A DNA stretch of 64,000 nt from Amycolatopsis xylanica (GCF_900107045.1 NZ_FNON01000003.1:930001-994000), one strand, 5' to 3'; counted from the stretch's first letter, positions 35,858-44,499 are shown. The notes: generated by a model not told the origin, from the letters alone. Program-made: numbers and translations.

Positions 35858-36037
35858 CTACCAGTAATACTGCGAGTTCGAATCCGCGTTCCCACTGGAC
35901 GAACTGCCGAGGGTCACCTTGCGGACACTGCCGAGCGTGAACAGCCGCGGCGGCTCGTACTCACAGAGTCGATCTGTTGTACGCGTGGCCGAGCGGGACA
36001 GGCGAACCTGCCACAGTCGTGCGCTGATCAGCTTCAC
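35858..36037 (-). CDS. Lasso peptide precursor; predicted core GSSSSGNADSNSQYYW
   Basis: I read this 59-codon gene directly from the minus strand. GTG 36037 is the only ordinary start after the in-frame TAG at 36059-36061 and has AGGGA 8 nt upstream. The 43-residue leader contains YEPPRLFTLG and ends VRKVTL: this fits the actinobacterial motif YxxPxLxxxGxxxxxTx, with Thr at -2. Cleavage after Leu43 gives a 16-residue core starting with Gly and with Asp at position 9, so a Gly1-Asp9 nine-residue macrolactam is predicted, leaving tail SNSQYYW whose aromatic residues could act as steric locks. No core Cys, so class II. Adjacent cyclase and peptidase confirm the role. Confidence 0.9.
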   Translation of the reverse strand: MKLISARLWQVRLSRSATRTTDRLCEYEPPRLFTLGSVRKVTLGSSSSGNADSNSQYYW

Positions 36038-36057
36038 GGCTTGAATCCCTGTAGGTC

Positions 36058-36086
36058 CCTATAAAAACGGTATCCCCCCGGGCCAA
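36058..36086 (-). promoter_or_regulatory. Putative promoter of the lasso operon
   Basis: On the minus strand TTGGCC (36086-36081) and TATAGG (36063-36058) are 17 bp apart, a sigma70-like arrangement placing transcription start about 14 nt before the precursor GTG. This would leave a very short leader. Confidence 0.45.
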
Positions 36087-36209
36087 CGAGACCAGGAGGG
36101 AACAGTCCGGTGGTGCACCCGGCTGCGTTCTGCAGCATAAACCTGCGACTGTTGGCTGCGTCACTCGGGCTGGGCAGAGCTCCGTCAGCGCGAGGCGGCA
36201 AGACTCCGG

Positions 36210-37430
36210 TCAGTGCGACGGCAGAGCGCCGGCTGGGTGCGACTGCCGCCAGCGTAATCCCAGTATCAAGGCACCATAGGCCTCAGCGAGCGCGTCCAGC
36301 CGGCTCCGACGCAACGTGAAACCCTCGGCGCCGCTGACCGCCGCAGCGAGACCGTACCGACGCAACTCGTGTTCGCAAGGAGTGAGTACGAGCTCGTCCG
36401 CCGAAGAGAGTTCGCCGCCAAGGACGATAAGCCGAGGATTTATCAGGTTCACCAGCTGAGCCAGCGCGAAACCCAGCGCACGACCGGCGTCGGCAAGCAC
36501 TCGCGCGCACACCGCGTCACCCTCCCGCGCGCGCTCGATCACCGAGGTCAGCGAACGGGGCACATCGTCACTGCCATGGCGAAATGCTCGACGAACCTGA
36601 GACAGCAAGGCTTCCGCACCGGCGGTCGCGTCCAAACAACCCCGGCCGCCGCACAAGCAGATCGCTCCGTCACGGTCTACCGTCAAATGGCCGATTTCGC
36701 CGGCAACACCGCGGTCACCACGATGGAGTTTGTCACCGATCACGATTCCCGCACCGATTCCCGTCGATGCCTTCACGTAGACCACGGTCTCGATCGGCTC
36801 CTCGAGCCCGTAAATCTGCTCCGCGAGAGCGCCGAGGTTGGCATCGTTGTCGAGAGCGACGTGCAGGCCGAGTAAGTCACTCAAGCCTGCCGCGGGACGA
36901 TCGTCGAGGCTCCAAGGCGGGAGGACCGGTGTCGTGAGCCAGCCGGTCCGCGGATCGATCATCCTCGGCACCGCCATCCCCGCTGACACGACATCATCTA
37001 CACGGAGCGAGGTTTCCGTGGCCGCCTCATTGATCATCTCCCAGATGATCGGGACGATACGGCCCAAACCTTGTTCCGCGCCGTCCGCTCTGCGCCGCAC
37101 CACGATCTCATCAGGCCTGGCGTCGACCCGTCTGATGATGACCGTGGTCCGCCGAAACCCGACGTCGATTCCGACAGCCAAACCTCGGACAGGCCGCAGA
37201 CGCACTTTGCCGCGCCCTTTACCTCGCTCGGCTTCACCTCGTTCACCGTCGACGATGCCGGCCTCGACAAGTTCCTGGACCGCAGTCGAAACCGATGCAG
37301 CGGACACGCCCATCCGATAGGCGATCCGAGACTGTATGTCGGCCTTGATCATGATTTCGATGATCAATTTCCGGCGGTTGATTTCCCGCGTTCCGGCAAC
37401 TGCACCGAGGAGTTCATGAGCTTCGAGCAT
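36210..37430 (-). CDS. ROK-family transcriptional regulator
   Basis: A 406-residue protein with an N-terminal winged helix (IQSRIAYRMGVSAASVSTAV, about 32-52) and a ROK sugar-kinase-like domain. The zinc motif GEIGHLTVDRDGAICLCGG + GCLDA is intact, as is LDNDANLGALAEQ. ROK regulators of this build repress sugar genes until a ligand binds. It is on the same strand as, and upstream of, the lasso operon (172 bp away) and might regulate it, but this is inference. ATG 37430 directly abuts AGGGGAG, an unusually short spacing, so the true start may be different. Confidence 0.82.
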   Translation of the reverse strand: MLEAHELLGAVAGTREINRRKLIIEIMIKADIQSRIAYRMGVSAASVSTAVQELVEAGIVDGERGEAERGKGRGKVRLRPVRGLAVGIDVGFRRTTVIIRRVDARPDEIVVRRRADGAEQGLGRIVPIIWEMINEAATETSLRVDDVVSAGMAVPRMIDPRTGWLTTPVLPPWSLDDRPAAGLSDLLGLHVALDNDANLGALAEQIYGLEEPIETVVYVKASTGIGAGIVIGDKLHRGDRGVAGEIGHLTVDRDGAICLCGGRGCLDATAGAEALLSQVRRAFRHGSDDVPRSLTSVIERAREGDAVCARVLADAGRALGFALAQLVNLINPRLIVLGGELSSADELVLTPCEHELRRYGLAAAVSGAEGFTLRRSRLDALAEAYGALILGLRWRQSHPAGALPSH

Positions 37431-37499
37431 CTCCCCCTCTTCCCAGCAGTCGCCGTCACCGTCAACCTGAAAATGAAGACATTAATCCTATCATGCAAA

Positions 37500-37514
37500 A
37501 GTTCAATTCGAACT
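37500..37514. promoter_or_regulatory. Palindrome upstream of the ROK regulator gene
   Basis: AGTTCAATTCGAACT has complementary arms AGTTC/GAACT with a 5-nt centre, 70 bp upstream of the ROK start and in an AT-rich stretch (37470-37515). It is a candidate autoregulatory operator. The rest of 37431-37707 holds no gene I can support. Confidence 0.4.
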
Positions 37515-37707
37515 CAGCGACCGCCAGTCGTTAGCCTGGTACAACGAATACCGAAGAGGAGGTCACACGAATTGTGGCGATCGGCAGTCAGCAACCATCC
37601 ATCTGCGTGAACAGCCTTACCCGAAGAGAGCAAGCCTGAGCCTACGAACGGACCACAGTGTGGACATCGTTGACCTTGACGGCGGGCAGTCGGCAAGGTC
37701 AACGGCC

Positions 37708-38733
37708 ATGCGGCCGAAATTCGGGGTCTGGGCACTGGTTTACGGCTCGTGGGGCCCGTTCGATCATCCCGAGGATCCCGTCGACGCGTCGTGGGAGCGC
37801 AATCGCGATCTGATCGTCGAGGCGGACAAGCTCGGCTTCGACTCGACGCTGATCGCGCAGCATGTCGTGAACCCGTTCGGCGATGAGCTCGACCAGCTCG
37901 AGACTTGGACGGCCGCGGCCGCGCTCGCCGCGCTGACCGAACGCATCGAGATCATCGCGGCGATCAAGCCGTATCTCGTGCACCCGGTCGTGCTCGCCAA
38001 GCAGGCGTCGCAGATCGGGCAGATCAGTGGCGGGCGGTTCGGGTTGAACCTGGTCAACGCCTGGTTCAAGCCCGAACTGGAGCGGGCGGGCATCGCGTTC
38101 GCCGAGCACGACGAGCGGTACGCGTACGGGCGTGAGTGGATCACCGTCGTGCGGGAGCTGCTCGAAGGCAAGCGGACTTCCTTTGACGGCAAGTACTTCC
38201 AGGTCGAGGACTACCAGCTGCGGCCGGTCGCCGACCCGCGTCCGACGATCTACGTCGGCGGTGAGTCGGACCCCGCGAGGGCGCTTGTCGCGGACAAGGC
38301 CGATCTCTGGTTCATAAACGGCCAGCCGCGCGAAGAGGTCGCAAGGCTTATCAAGGACGTCGCCGCGCGACCGCGTGACGGCGATCCTGTGCGCTTCGGG
38401 CTCTCAGGGTTTGTCATAGCGCGAGAGACCGACGAAGAGGCCGAAGCCGAACTCGCCTCGCTGTGGGAGCTCGCCGAGGCGGGCAAGGCACGCTGGGAAT
38501 CGTTGGTGGCCAACGCGGATCCGAAGGCCGTCATGTTCCAGACGTTCGCGAAGTACCCGCACATCGGCACGAACGGCGGCACCGCGGCGGGCCTCGTCGG
38601 CAGTTACGAGACCGTCGAGCGGCGCATCCGTGAGTGGGTGGAGCTGGGCATCGAGACGTTCCTGCTCCAGTTCCAGCCCTTCGAACACGAGATGCGCCGC
38701 TTCGCCGAACACATCTTTCCGCGCTTTCGCTGA
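37708..38733 (+). CDS. LLM-class flavin-dependent monooxygenase (dimethylsulfone monooxygenase SfnG-like)
   Basis: A 341-residue bacterial-luciferase-fold enzyme. Start region RPKFGVWALVYGSWGPF, then TLIAQHVVNPF, GRFGLNLVNAWFKPELER and GGESDPARALVADKADLWF match the FMNH2-dependent alkanesulfonate/dimethylsulfone branch, implying sulfur scavenging. The reductase partner is not nearby. ATG 37708 fits the family start; GTG 37660 would add 16 residues without a better ribosome site. Substrate assignment is inference from subfamily resemblance. Confidence 0.78.
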   Translation: MRPKFGVWALVYGSWGPFDHPEDPVDASWERNRDLIVEADKLGFDSTLIAQHVVNPFGDELDQLETWTAAAALAALTERIEIIAAIKPYLVHPVVLAKQASQIGQISGGRFGLNLVNAWFKPELERAGIAFAEHDERYAYGREWITVVRELLEGKRTSFDGKYFQVEDYQLRPVADPRPTIYVGGESDPARALVADKADLWFINGQPREEVARLIKDVAARPRDGDPVRFGLSGFVIARETDEEAEAELASLWELAEAGKARWESLVANADPKAVMFQTFAKYPHIGTNGGTAAGLVGSYETVERRIREWVELGIETFLLQFQPFEHEMRRFAEHIFPRFR

Positions 38734-38746
38734 CCGCGGCAGCCAG

Positions 38747-39664
38747 TCACGACCCCGGGGCCGGCCAGAAGCGGCGCCACCCGTCGGCTTCCAGTGCACT
38801 GGGTTCGACGCCGGCGGCACGAGCCGCGTCTTCGGCGGCGCGCAGGTCCGCGACGAAGGCCTTGGCCACCGCGCGCAGCTCGCCCTCGGGGTCGACGCCG
38901 GCGCGGCGAGCTGTGGCCGCCACCCGGAAAAGCTGCTCAGCGGCCGAAGTACCACCGGGGAAGAGGTCGAGCGGGACGCCCGCCCGGCCCGAGCGCTGGC
39001 CGAGCTTGCCTGCCAGCGCGACCGCCGGCTGGCCGAGCGCCACGCCGTCCACAATGGACTGGCGGCGTTTCTCGGCCTGCTTGAGCTCTTCCCACTTGAG
39101 TTCCTGGTGCTCGGCCGTGTGCACGCGATCCGCGTCGGCGAAGACGTTCGGGTGCCTGCCGACCAGCTTGCCGACCAGGTCGCGGGCGACGTCGTCGACG
39201 TCGAACGGGTCGGCCGGGTCCTCGGCCGCGACGCGCGCGTGGAACAGCACCTGCAGCAGCACGTCGCCGAGCTCCTCGCGCAGGGCGGCGCGGTCGCCGG
39301 TTTCGATCGCGTCGAGCAGCTCGTAGGTCTCCTCGACGAGGTACTGCCGCAGCGACTCGTGCGTCTGCACCGCGTCCCACGGGCAGCCGCCGGGCGAACG
39401 CAGCCGGTCCATCACGGCGACCGCTTCGACCAACGGCGGCTTCGGCACGTCGATGACACGCGAACCGGCCGCGATCATCGCCGCCGCTGATGGATCGGTG
39501 ACGGAAGCGGTCAGCAGCACCACCGACCCGGTCAGCAGCTTGTCGACGTTCGGCGCGGGCTCCAGCCCGTCCACCGGGACCGTCGAGTAGACGGCGTCCG
39601 CCGCGCGGACGGCGGCCAGTGCCTCGGCCGAGAGCACGCCGTCGCGCGTGAGGACGACGGTCAC
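38747..39664 (-). CDS. mazG: Nucleoside triphosphate pyrophosphohydrolase MazG
   Basis: A 305-residue all-alpha NTP pyrophosphatase clearing non-canonical nucleotides. The metal-binding signature EETYELLDAIETGD + REELGDVLLQVLFHA is clear at about 115-150. The preceding ~90 residues form the additional N-terminal domain of actinobacterial MazG. Its GTG overlaps the stop of the lipoprotein gene (GTGA). It lies with mfd in the usual actinobacterial neighbourhood, although here about 6.6 kb of other genes separate them. Confidence 0.92.
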   Translation of the reverse strand: MTVVLTRDGVLSAEALAAVRAADAVYSTVPVDGLEPAPNVDKLLTGSVVLLTASVTDPSAAAMIAAGSRVIDVPKPPLVEAVAVMDRLRSPGGCPWDAVQTHESLRQYLVEETYELLDAIETGDRAALREELGDVLLQVLFHARVAAEDPADPFDVDDVARDLVGKLVGRHPNVFADADRVHTAEHQELKWEELKQAEKRRQSIVDGVALGQPAVALAGKLGQRSGRAGVPLDLFPGGTSAAEQLFRVAATARRAGVDPEGELRAVAKAFVADLRAAEDAARAAGVEPSALEADGWRRFWPAPGS

Positions 39665-40644
39665 GGCTTCGGCGTGGTTCCGCTGATCGGCAGGACCGCG
39701 CCCTGGGTGGTGGCCTCGTTCTCGGCGAGCCCCATCGCGATCGGGTCCCACACGCCGTAGCGCGGGCTGATCTTGGCGTTGAGCTCGGCGAACGCGGGCT
39801 GCAGCAGCCGCAGCCCGTACAGCGCGACCTGGTCGCGGCCCGGCGCCTGCTGCGGGTCGACCGGGGCGGGCGCACCGATCGCGCGGGCACGGACGACCAC
39901 CACGACCCAGCTCAGCTGCTGCGGGCTGAGCTGGAAGGTCAGCACGGAGTTCACGGGCGCGCCGAACACCGGGTACGCGCCCGGCTGCGACTGGGACGCG
40001 ATCAGCTTGAGGCCCAGCTGCGGCTGCTTGTCCTGCTTGATCTCGTTCGCCGCGACCTCCGGCGAGGACGCGAACCGCTTCGCCGTCGCGAAGGCCTTGT
40101 CACGGGCCGTCTTCGCGTCGACGGAGCCCGCGGCGTCATCGCCGCCGATGCTCATCGCGTCGATGGTGACGGTCTGGGTCGAGAACGACTTCTGGCCGAT
40201 CTTCTCCTGCAACAGCAGGTCGGTCAGCACCTGCGCACGGTCGCGGACCCGCGAGACCAGCTCGGGCGCGACGTTGCCGGTCTCGCCGGCCGAGGCCATC
40301 GGCTGGGCCAGCGGGTCGTTCTGCATGGCGGCGGCCAGCTCGGCGGCGCTCACGGAGACGTTCTCCCGCTTCGCGACCAGCGTGGTCAGCTCATGCAGCA
40401 CCTCCTGCCGGACCACTTCGCGGCCGACCAGCGAGAGCTTGTGCTGCTGCGCCAGCTGCTGCGCGGCAGGCTGCTCTTTGACCGCCTTGTCGATGAGCCG
40501 CTGCACGTCGTCGACCGAAATCGTGCGCCCGTTGATGATCGCCGCGGCGCCGACCTGACCCGGCCCGGAACCACATCCGGCGAGCAGCAGGCATCCGGCG
40601 AGGACGGCGACCAGCGCACGTGGGCGCCCCATGATCCGTATCAC
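39661..40644 (-). CDS. SurA-like (SurA_N) lipoprotein
   Basis: A 327-residue lipoprotein: lipobox LLAGC near residue 21, then a SurA N-terminal chaperone-like helical domain (AAIINGRTISVDDVQRLIDK, GREVVRQEVLHELTTLVAK). No parvulin PPIase signature is seen. Found next to mazG across actinobacteria; it probably assists extracytoplasmic protein folding. GTG 40644 is preferred, with GAGGG and AAGG upstream, over the earlier ATG at 40725. Confidence 0.8.
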   Translation of the reverse strand: MIRIMGRPRALVAVLAGCLLLAGCGSGPGQVGAAAIINGRTISVDDVQRLIDKAVKEQPAAQQLAQQHKLSLVGREVVRQEVLHELTTLVAKRENVSVSAAELAAAMQNDPLAQPMASAGETGNVAPELVSRVRDRAQVLTDLLLQEKIGQKSFSTQTVTIDAMSIGGDDAAGSVDAKTARDKAFATAKRFASSPEVAANEIKQDKQPQLGLKLIASQSQPGAYPVFGAPVNSVLTFQLSPQQLSWVVVVVRARAIGAPAPVDPQQAPGRDQVALYGLRLLQPAFAELNAKISPRYGVWDPIAMGLAENEATTQGAVLPISGTTPKP

Positions 40645-40716
40645 AGGCCTTACCCTCTCATATCCCTTCCCCCGGAACGCAACATCGGGCCGCCTGACAC
40701 GCGTAGCCTGGGGCTC

Positions 40717-41118
40717 ATGGACCACTGGCTGTCCATCGAAGTCGGGAACGGCGCCTTCCCCGCGTCAGCCTGGAAGCGTGCCCACGGTGACGACCTCATC
40801 GAAGCGGCGCTGACCAACGGCGCGCGGCACTGGATGTGGCACGACCACCGCCAAGGCGTGGTGCTGGAGATCGAGTTCAGCTCCGAGGAGCAGCGCGACC
40901 GCTTCCGTCACCTGCCCGCGGTGCTGGCCCCGCTCGACGCGGTCCCGGATCCTGAGAACGCGCTCTTCGTCTATCCCGGCCGCGGCGGCGGCTCCGGCTC
41001 GCGGGTGCCGCACCGGCCACGGCCCCGGCCTTCCTCCGGCGCGGGCGCGCTGCCGGAGCCGAAGGAAGAGCTGACCATGGGCCTGGCGCAGGCCGAGCCG
41101 CCACCGGTTCGTTTCTGA
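40717..41118 (+). CDS. Conserved actinobacterial protein of unknown function
   Basis: A 133-residue protein with a compact acidic-aromatic N-terminal domain (DHWLSIEVGNGAFPASAWKR, WMWHDHRQGVVLEIEF) and a Gly/Pro/Arg-rich disordered C terminus from about 90. No signal peptide or membrane segment. It diverges from the SurA-like lipoprotein gene (72 bp between starts). Function unknown. Confidence 0.7.
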   Translation: MDHWLSIEVGNGAFPASAWKRAHGDDLIEAALTNGARHWMWHDHRQGVVLEIEFSSEEQRDRFRHLPAVLAPLDAVPDPENALFVYPGRGGGSGSRVPHRPRPRPSSGAGALPEPKEELTMGLAQAEPPPVRF

Positions 41119-41245
41119 CCAAATAAACTTCGGGAAACGCTTCCCCGGGCGGATCACTTCCCCATAACATTGAGCTCTGCAATGCCATTCCCACTCAGCG
41201 TGAACTCACCCGAGCGCGCCCGAGAACAGAAGGGAATCGAGACGC

Positions 41246-44104
41246 GTGAGATCGATGGAAAGAAGTGATCCGCGCTACCTTACGGGTGGGAAAACGCAGA
41301 TAGGGGTTGACCGGGGTGCCGAGCTGGCCCTGGTCACGCACCTTCTGAGCGAGAGTGTCAGGTCGGTACCCGGAATTGGTTGCATTGAGGGAAGCATCGG
41401 CCTCGGTAAAACATCGGTTCTCCAGGAAACCATCCGAACCGCAAAAGATTTCGGATTTCTCATACTGAGCTCGCGTGCTTCGGCCACCGAGACCGGTTTC
41501 GGGCTCGGCGTTGTCACGCAGCTTTTCGAACCTTCATCGGCGAATCCGATGAATCCGCCGCCCGACACCGTCCTGTGCTGTGGCGAGGTCGGCTCGTGCC
41601 CGCATCAGGGTGAGCTCAGCGAGCAGCGGATCCTGCAGGGCCTGTACCGCGCGGTCCGCAGGCTGGCCGAAACCTCGCCCGTGCTGATCGCCGTCGACGA
41701 CGTCGAGCACGCCGACCTGCCCTCGCTCAACTGGCTCGCGTACCTCCGCAGGCGCTTCGACGAACTGCCGGTCGCCGTGGTCGTCACACGCGGCTCGGCG
41801 CACGACGACCACGACCCCGGGCCGCTGCGCGAGGTCATCGGCGGCGCCACGCGCATCGGTCTCACCGGGCTCGATCTCCAAGCGTGCGCTCGGATGCTCG
41901 TCTCCGCGTACGGCGGCCCGGTCGCGAACGAGTTCGCCGCCACCTGCCACGAGGCCACCGCCGGGAACCCGCATCTGCTGCGCGAGCTGCTGCGTGAACT
42001 GCGCGCCGCGAACCTGCCGCCGTCCGCGCGCACGGCCGCCGACCTGCTCACCCACGCGCCCGCCGAGATTTCCCGCGAGATGCTTTCGCGCCTGCGTCAA
42101 GGCGGGCCCGAGGCGCCGGAACTGTTCCGCGCCGTCGCCGTGCTGACCACCGCGAGCCTCGAACTCGCGACGGCCGCCGCCGGGATTCCCCGTGAGAGCG
42201 CCGGAAAAGCCGCGCAGACGGCGGTCGGGCTCGGGCTGTGCACGCCGGGCGAGCCGATCGCGCTCGTGCATCCGCTCGTCCGCGGCGCGGTCGTCAACGG
42301 GATGACGGCCGTCGAGCGCAGCCGCATCCACGCGCGCGCCGCCCAGTTCCTGCGCGAGGGTTTCGCTCCCGCCGGCCACATCGCGCGCCACCTGCTCGAA
42401 GCGGAACCGATCGGCGAGCCGTGGGCGCAGGCGTCGCTGCGCGAAGCCGCCGAACACGCGATGGCCGACGGCACGCCCGTCGAGGCGATCCGCTATCTCA
42501 ACCGGCTGCTGCGCGAGCCGCTGCCCGAGGACGTGCGCGGCGAGATCCTCGTCCAGCTCGGTGAGGCGCAATGCCATGTCGACCCGCAGGCCGCACTCGG
42601 CTACCTGACCAAGGCCGCCGACCAGAACATGGAAGCGCCCGCCGAGGGCCGCATGGCGCTCGCGCTGGCCTACGGGCTCGGCCAGCGCGAGATGCACGGC
42701 GAGGCGGTCGCCACCCTCGAAAGCGCCATCATCCGGGTCGCCGCCGTCGACCCGGACCTGGCGCAACGTCTCGATCTCGCCGCCCTTTGCCTTGGCATGG
42801 AGGAGTCCTACGTCGCGCCCGCCGTCAAGGCCCGGATGCGGCGCCTGCTCACGACGCCGATGACGTCCGCGCAGAACGAGCGGCTGTTCACCGTCATCCG
42901 CGCCTTCCACACCAGCATGACCGGCGGGCACGCCGGCACCGCGATGCGGCTGCTGCACGCGTCGGGCGCGGTCACCCCGCGCAAGTCCGGTGAGGGGAAC
43001 GGGCGGCAGATCGTCGACCAGTGGAGCTTCGCGTACGCGGTCGTCACGCTGCTCTCGCTCGACGAGCTCGAACTCGCGCGGCGGCTCTGCGCTGACGCGA
43101 TCGCGACCACCGCCGACCGGGACCTGCCGGTGGCCAGCGCGCTCATCCTGGGCCTGCAATGCCATGTCGCGGGACGCCTCGGGCTCCTCCGCGAGGCCGA
43201 AACCGCGGCCGTCACCTCGCTGAAGCAGCTCGACAGCCTGGGCATCGAGCATGGCAGCAGTGTGATCGTCGCGGTGTCCGGCCTGGTCGCGGCGCTGATC
43301 GGGATGGGTGAGCTGCGGCGCGCCGCCGAGCTGCTCGCCGAGCGCGGGCTCGACGACGAACTGCCCGAATTCGCGCACTACGACACGGCGCTCTATCAGC
43401 GCGGCAGGCTGCGTGCGGCACTCGGCGACGACGAGGGCGCACTGCACGACCAGCTCGAGTGCGGGCGGCTGATGGAGAACCGCGGCGCGCGCAACGCCGC
43501 CCAGCCGTGGCTGGGCGAGGCAGCGCTCGCCTACGCGCGGCTCGGTGACCGTGATTCCGCGATCGCGTTCGCTCAGGAACAATTGCAGATCGCTCGCGAC
43601 TGGGGAAAGCCGACGGAATTGGGAATCGCGCTCCGGGCGGCCGGTTTGGTCACCGGCGGTGAGAGCGGAGCCGAATTACTTTCGGAATCGGTGGCCGCGT
43701 TGCAGCGCTCACAGGCGAAAACGGAGCTCGCGCATTCTTTGATCGAATGGGGTGTGAGCCTGCGCGACCGGGAACGCCGCGCGGAGGCGTGCGCGTCGCT
43801 GCGTCGCGCGCACGAACTGGCGAAGGCGGCAGGCGCGATCCCGCTGATGAGCCGCGCGGCCGCGGAGCTGCGCGCGGCGGGTGGCCGGTCGTCGCGAGCG
43901 GGCCACGCCGACCCGACGACGCTGACCGAGCAGGAGCAGCACGTGGCGTCGCGCGCCGCGCAGGGACTGACCAACCGGGAGATCGCGCAGGAGCTGTTCG
44001 TCAGCTCGCGAGCGGTCGAGATGTACTTGACGCGTGCGTATCGCAAGCTCGGGATCCAGGGCAGACGCCAGCTCACCGACGCGCTGAATGTCGTTGCCCC
44101 GTAA
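41246..44104 (+). CDS. Large LuxR-family (LAL-type) ATPase transcriptional regulator
   Basis: A 952-residue regulator: Walker A EGSIGLGKTSVLQE at about 48-61, Walker B PVLIAVDDVEHAD near 148, a long helical TPR-like middle, and a C-terminal LuxR HTH (LTEQEQHVASRAAQGLTNRE, EMYLTRAYRKLGIQ). LAL proteins usually activate secondary metabolism or sugar genes. An in-frame TTA leucine codon is at 43676-43678, rare in such GC-rich genes. GTG 41246 is used; ATG 41255 is possible. Nearest potential targets are unclear: it converges on a small secreted protein gene. Confidence 0.85.
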   Translation: MRSMERSDPRYLTGGKTQIGVDRGAELALVTHLLSESVRSVPGIGCIEGSIGLGKTSVLQETIRTAKDFGFLILSSRASATETGFGLGVVTQLFEPSSANPMNPPPDTVLCCGEVGSCPHQGELSEQRILQGLYRAVRRLAETSPVLIAVDDVEHADLPSLNWLAYLRRRFDELPVAVVVTRGSAHDDHDPGPLREVIGGATRIGLTGLDLQACARMLVSAYGGPVANEFAATCHEATAGNPHLLRELLRELRAANLPPSARTAADLLTHAPAEISREMLSRLRQGGPEAPELFRAVAVLTTASLELATAAAGIPRESAGKAAQTAVGLGLCTPGEPIALVHPLVRGAVVNGMTAVERSRIHARAAQFLREGFAPAGHIARHLLEAEPIGEPWAQASLREAAEHAMADGTPVEAIRYLNRLLREPLPEDVRGEILVQLGEAQCHVDPQAALGYLTKAADQNMEAPAEGRMALALAYGLGQREMHGEAVATLESAIIRVAAVDPDLAQRLDLAALCLGMEESYVAPAVKARMRRLLTTPMTSAQNERLFTVIRAFHTSMTGGHAGTAMRLLHASGAVTPRKSGEGNGRQIVDQWSFAYAVVTLLSLDELELARRLCADAIATTADRDLPVASALILGLQCHVAGRLGLLREAETAAVTSLKQLDSLGIEHGSSVIVAVSGLVAALIGMGELRRAAELLAERGLDDELPEFAHYDTALYQRGRLRAALGDDEGALHDQLECGRLMENRGARNAAQPWLGEAALAYARLGDRDSAIAFAQEQLQIARDWGKPTELGIALRAAGLVTGGESGAELLSESVAALQRSQAKTELAHSLIEWGVSLRDRERRAEACASLRRAHELAKAAGAIPLMSRAAAELRAAGGRSSRAGHADPTTLTEQEQHVASRAAQGLTNREIAQELFVSSRAVEMYLTRAYRKLGIQGRRQLTDALNVVAP

Positions 44105-44110
44105 GCGAAA

Positions 44111-44147
44111 GGTGTGGCACTGGAGCCCGGCGCCCCAGTGCCACACC
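44111..44147. terminator. Bidirectional hairpin between LuxR-family gene and secreted protein gene
   Basis: GGTGTGGCACTGG (44111-44123) pairs perfectly with CCAGTGCCACACC (44135-44147) between stops at 44104 and 44167. Confidence 0.75.
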
Positions 44148-44166
44148 CTTGCCGGAGCAGGATGGA

Positions 44167-44499
44167 TCAGGCGGAGACGACGAGGCCCGCGACCAGCTTG
44201 CCGTCGACCTTGATGCCCACGGCCTTGACCTTGATGCCCGCCTTGATGGCGACCTTGACCTCGGTCAGGCTGTTGACCTCGACGTCGATCGACCCGCCAC
44301 CCGCGAGGGCCAGCTTGAAGCCGCCGTTCACGGTCGCGGAGACGGTGCCGGTCAGCGCGACGACGAGCTGCTCGGAGGAGGCGGGAGCGGCCGGAGCCGA
44401 GGAGGCGGGTGCGGCGATGGCCTGGCCACCGGCCAGCAGCAGGCCAGCGGAGACGAGACCGAGGACGGCACCGGCGACACGACGGTTGTTCGAGATCAT
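44167..44499 (-). CDS. Small secreted protein, unknown function
   Basis: A 110-residue protein with signal peptide (RRVAGAVLGLVSAGLLLAGG, cleavage near IAA-PASS), an Ala/Ser/Pro linker, and a roughly 65-residue domain of alternating beta pattern (VVALTGTVSATVNGGFKLAL, IDVEVNSLTEVKVAIKAGI). No cysteine. ATG 44499 is fixed by GGAAGG 7 nt upstream; an ATG at 44514 is disfavoured. The next 403 bp (44500-44902) hold no gene: they contain a perfect 14-bp palindrome AAGACGTACGTCTT at 44671-44684 and the ArsR-gene operator candidate at 44870-44885. Confidence 0.72.
   Translation of the reverse strand: MISNNRRVAGAVLGLVSAGLLLAGGQAIAAPASSAPAAPASSEQLVVALTGTVSATVNGGFKLALAGGGSIDVEVNSLTEVKVAIKAGIKVKAVGIKVDGKLVAGLVVSA

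Noticed and set aside
35961..36164. 67-codon minus-strand frame with GLCCRTQPG
   Set aside because: Overlaps the lasso precursor in another frame and lacks leader motif; the 35858-36037 frame fits operon and motif.
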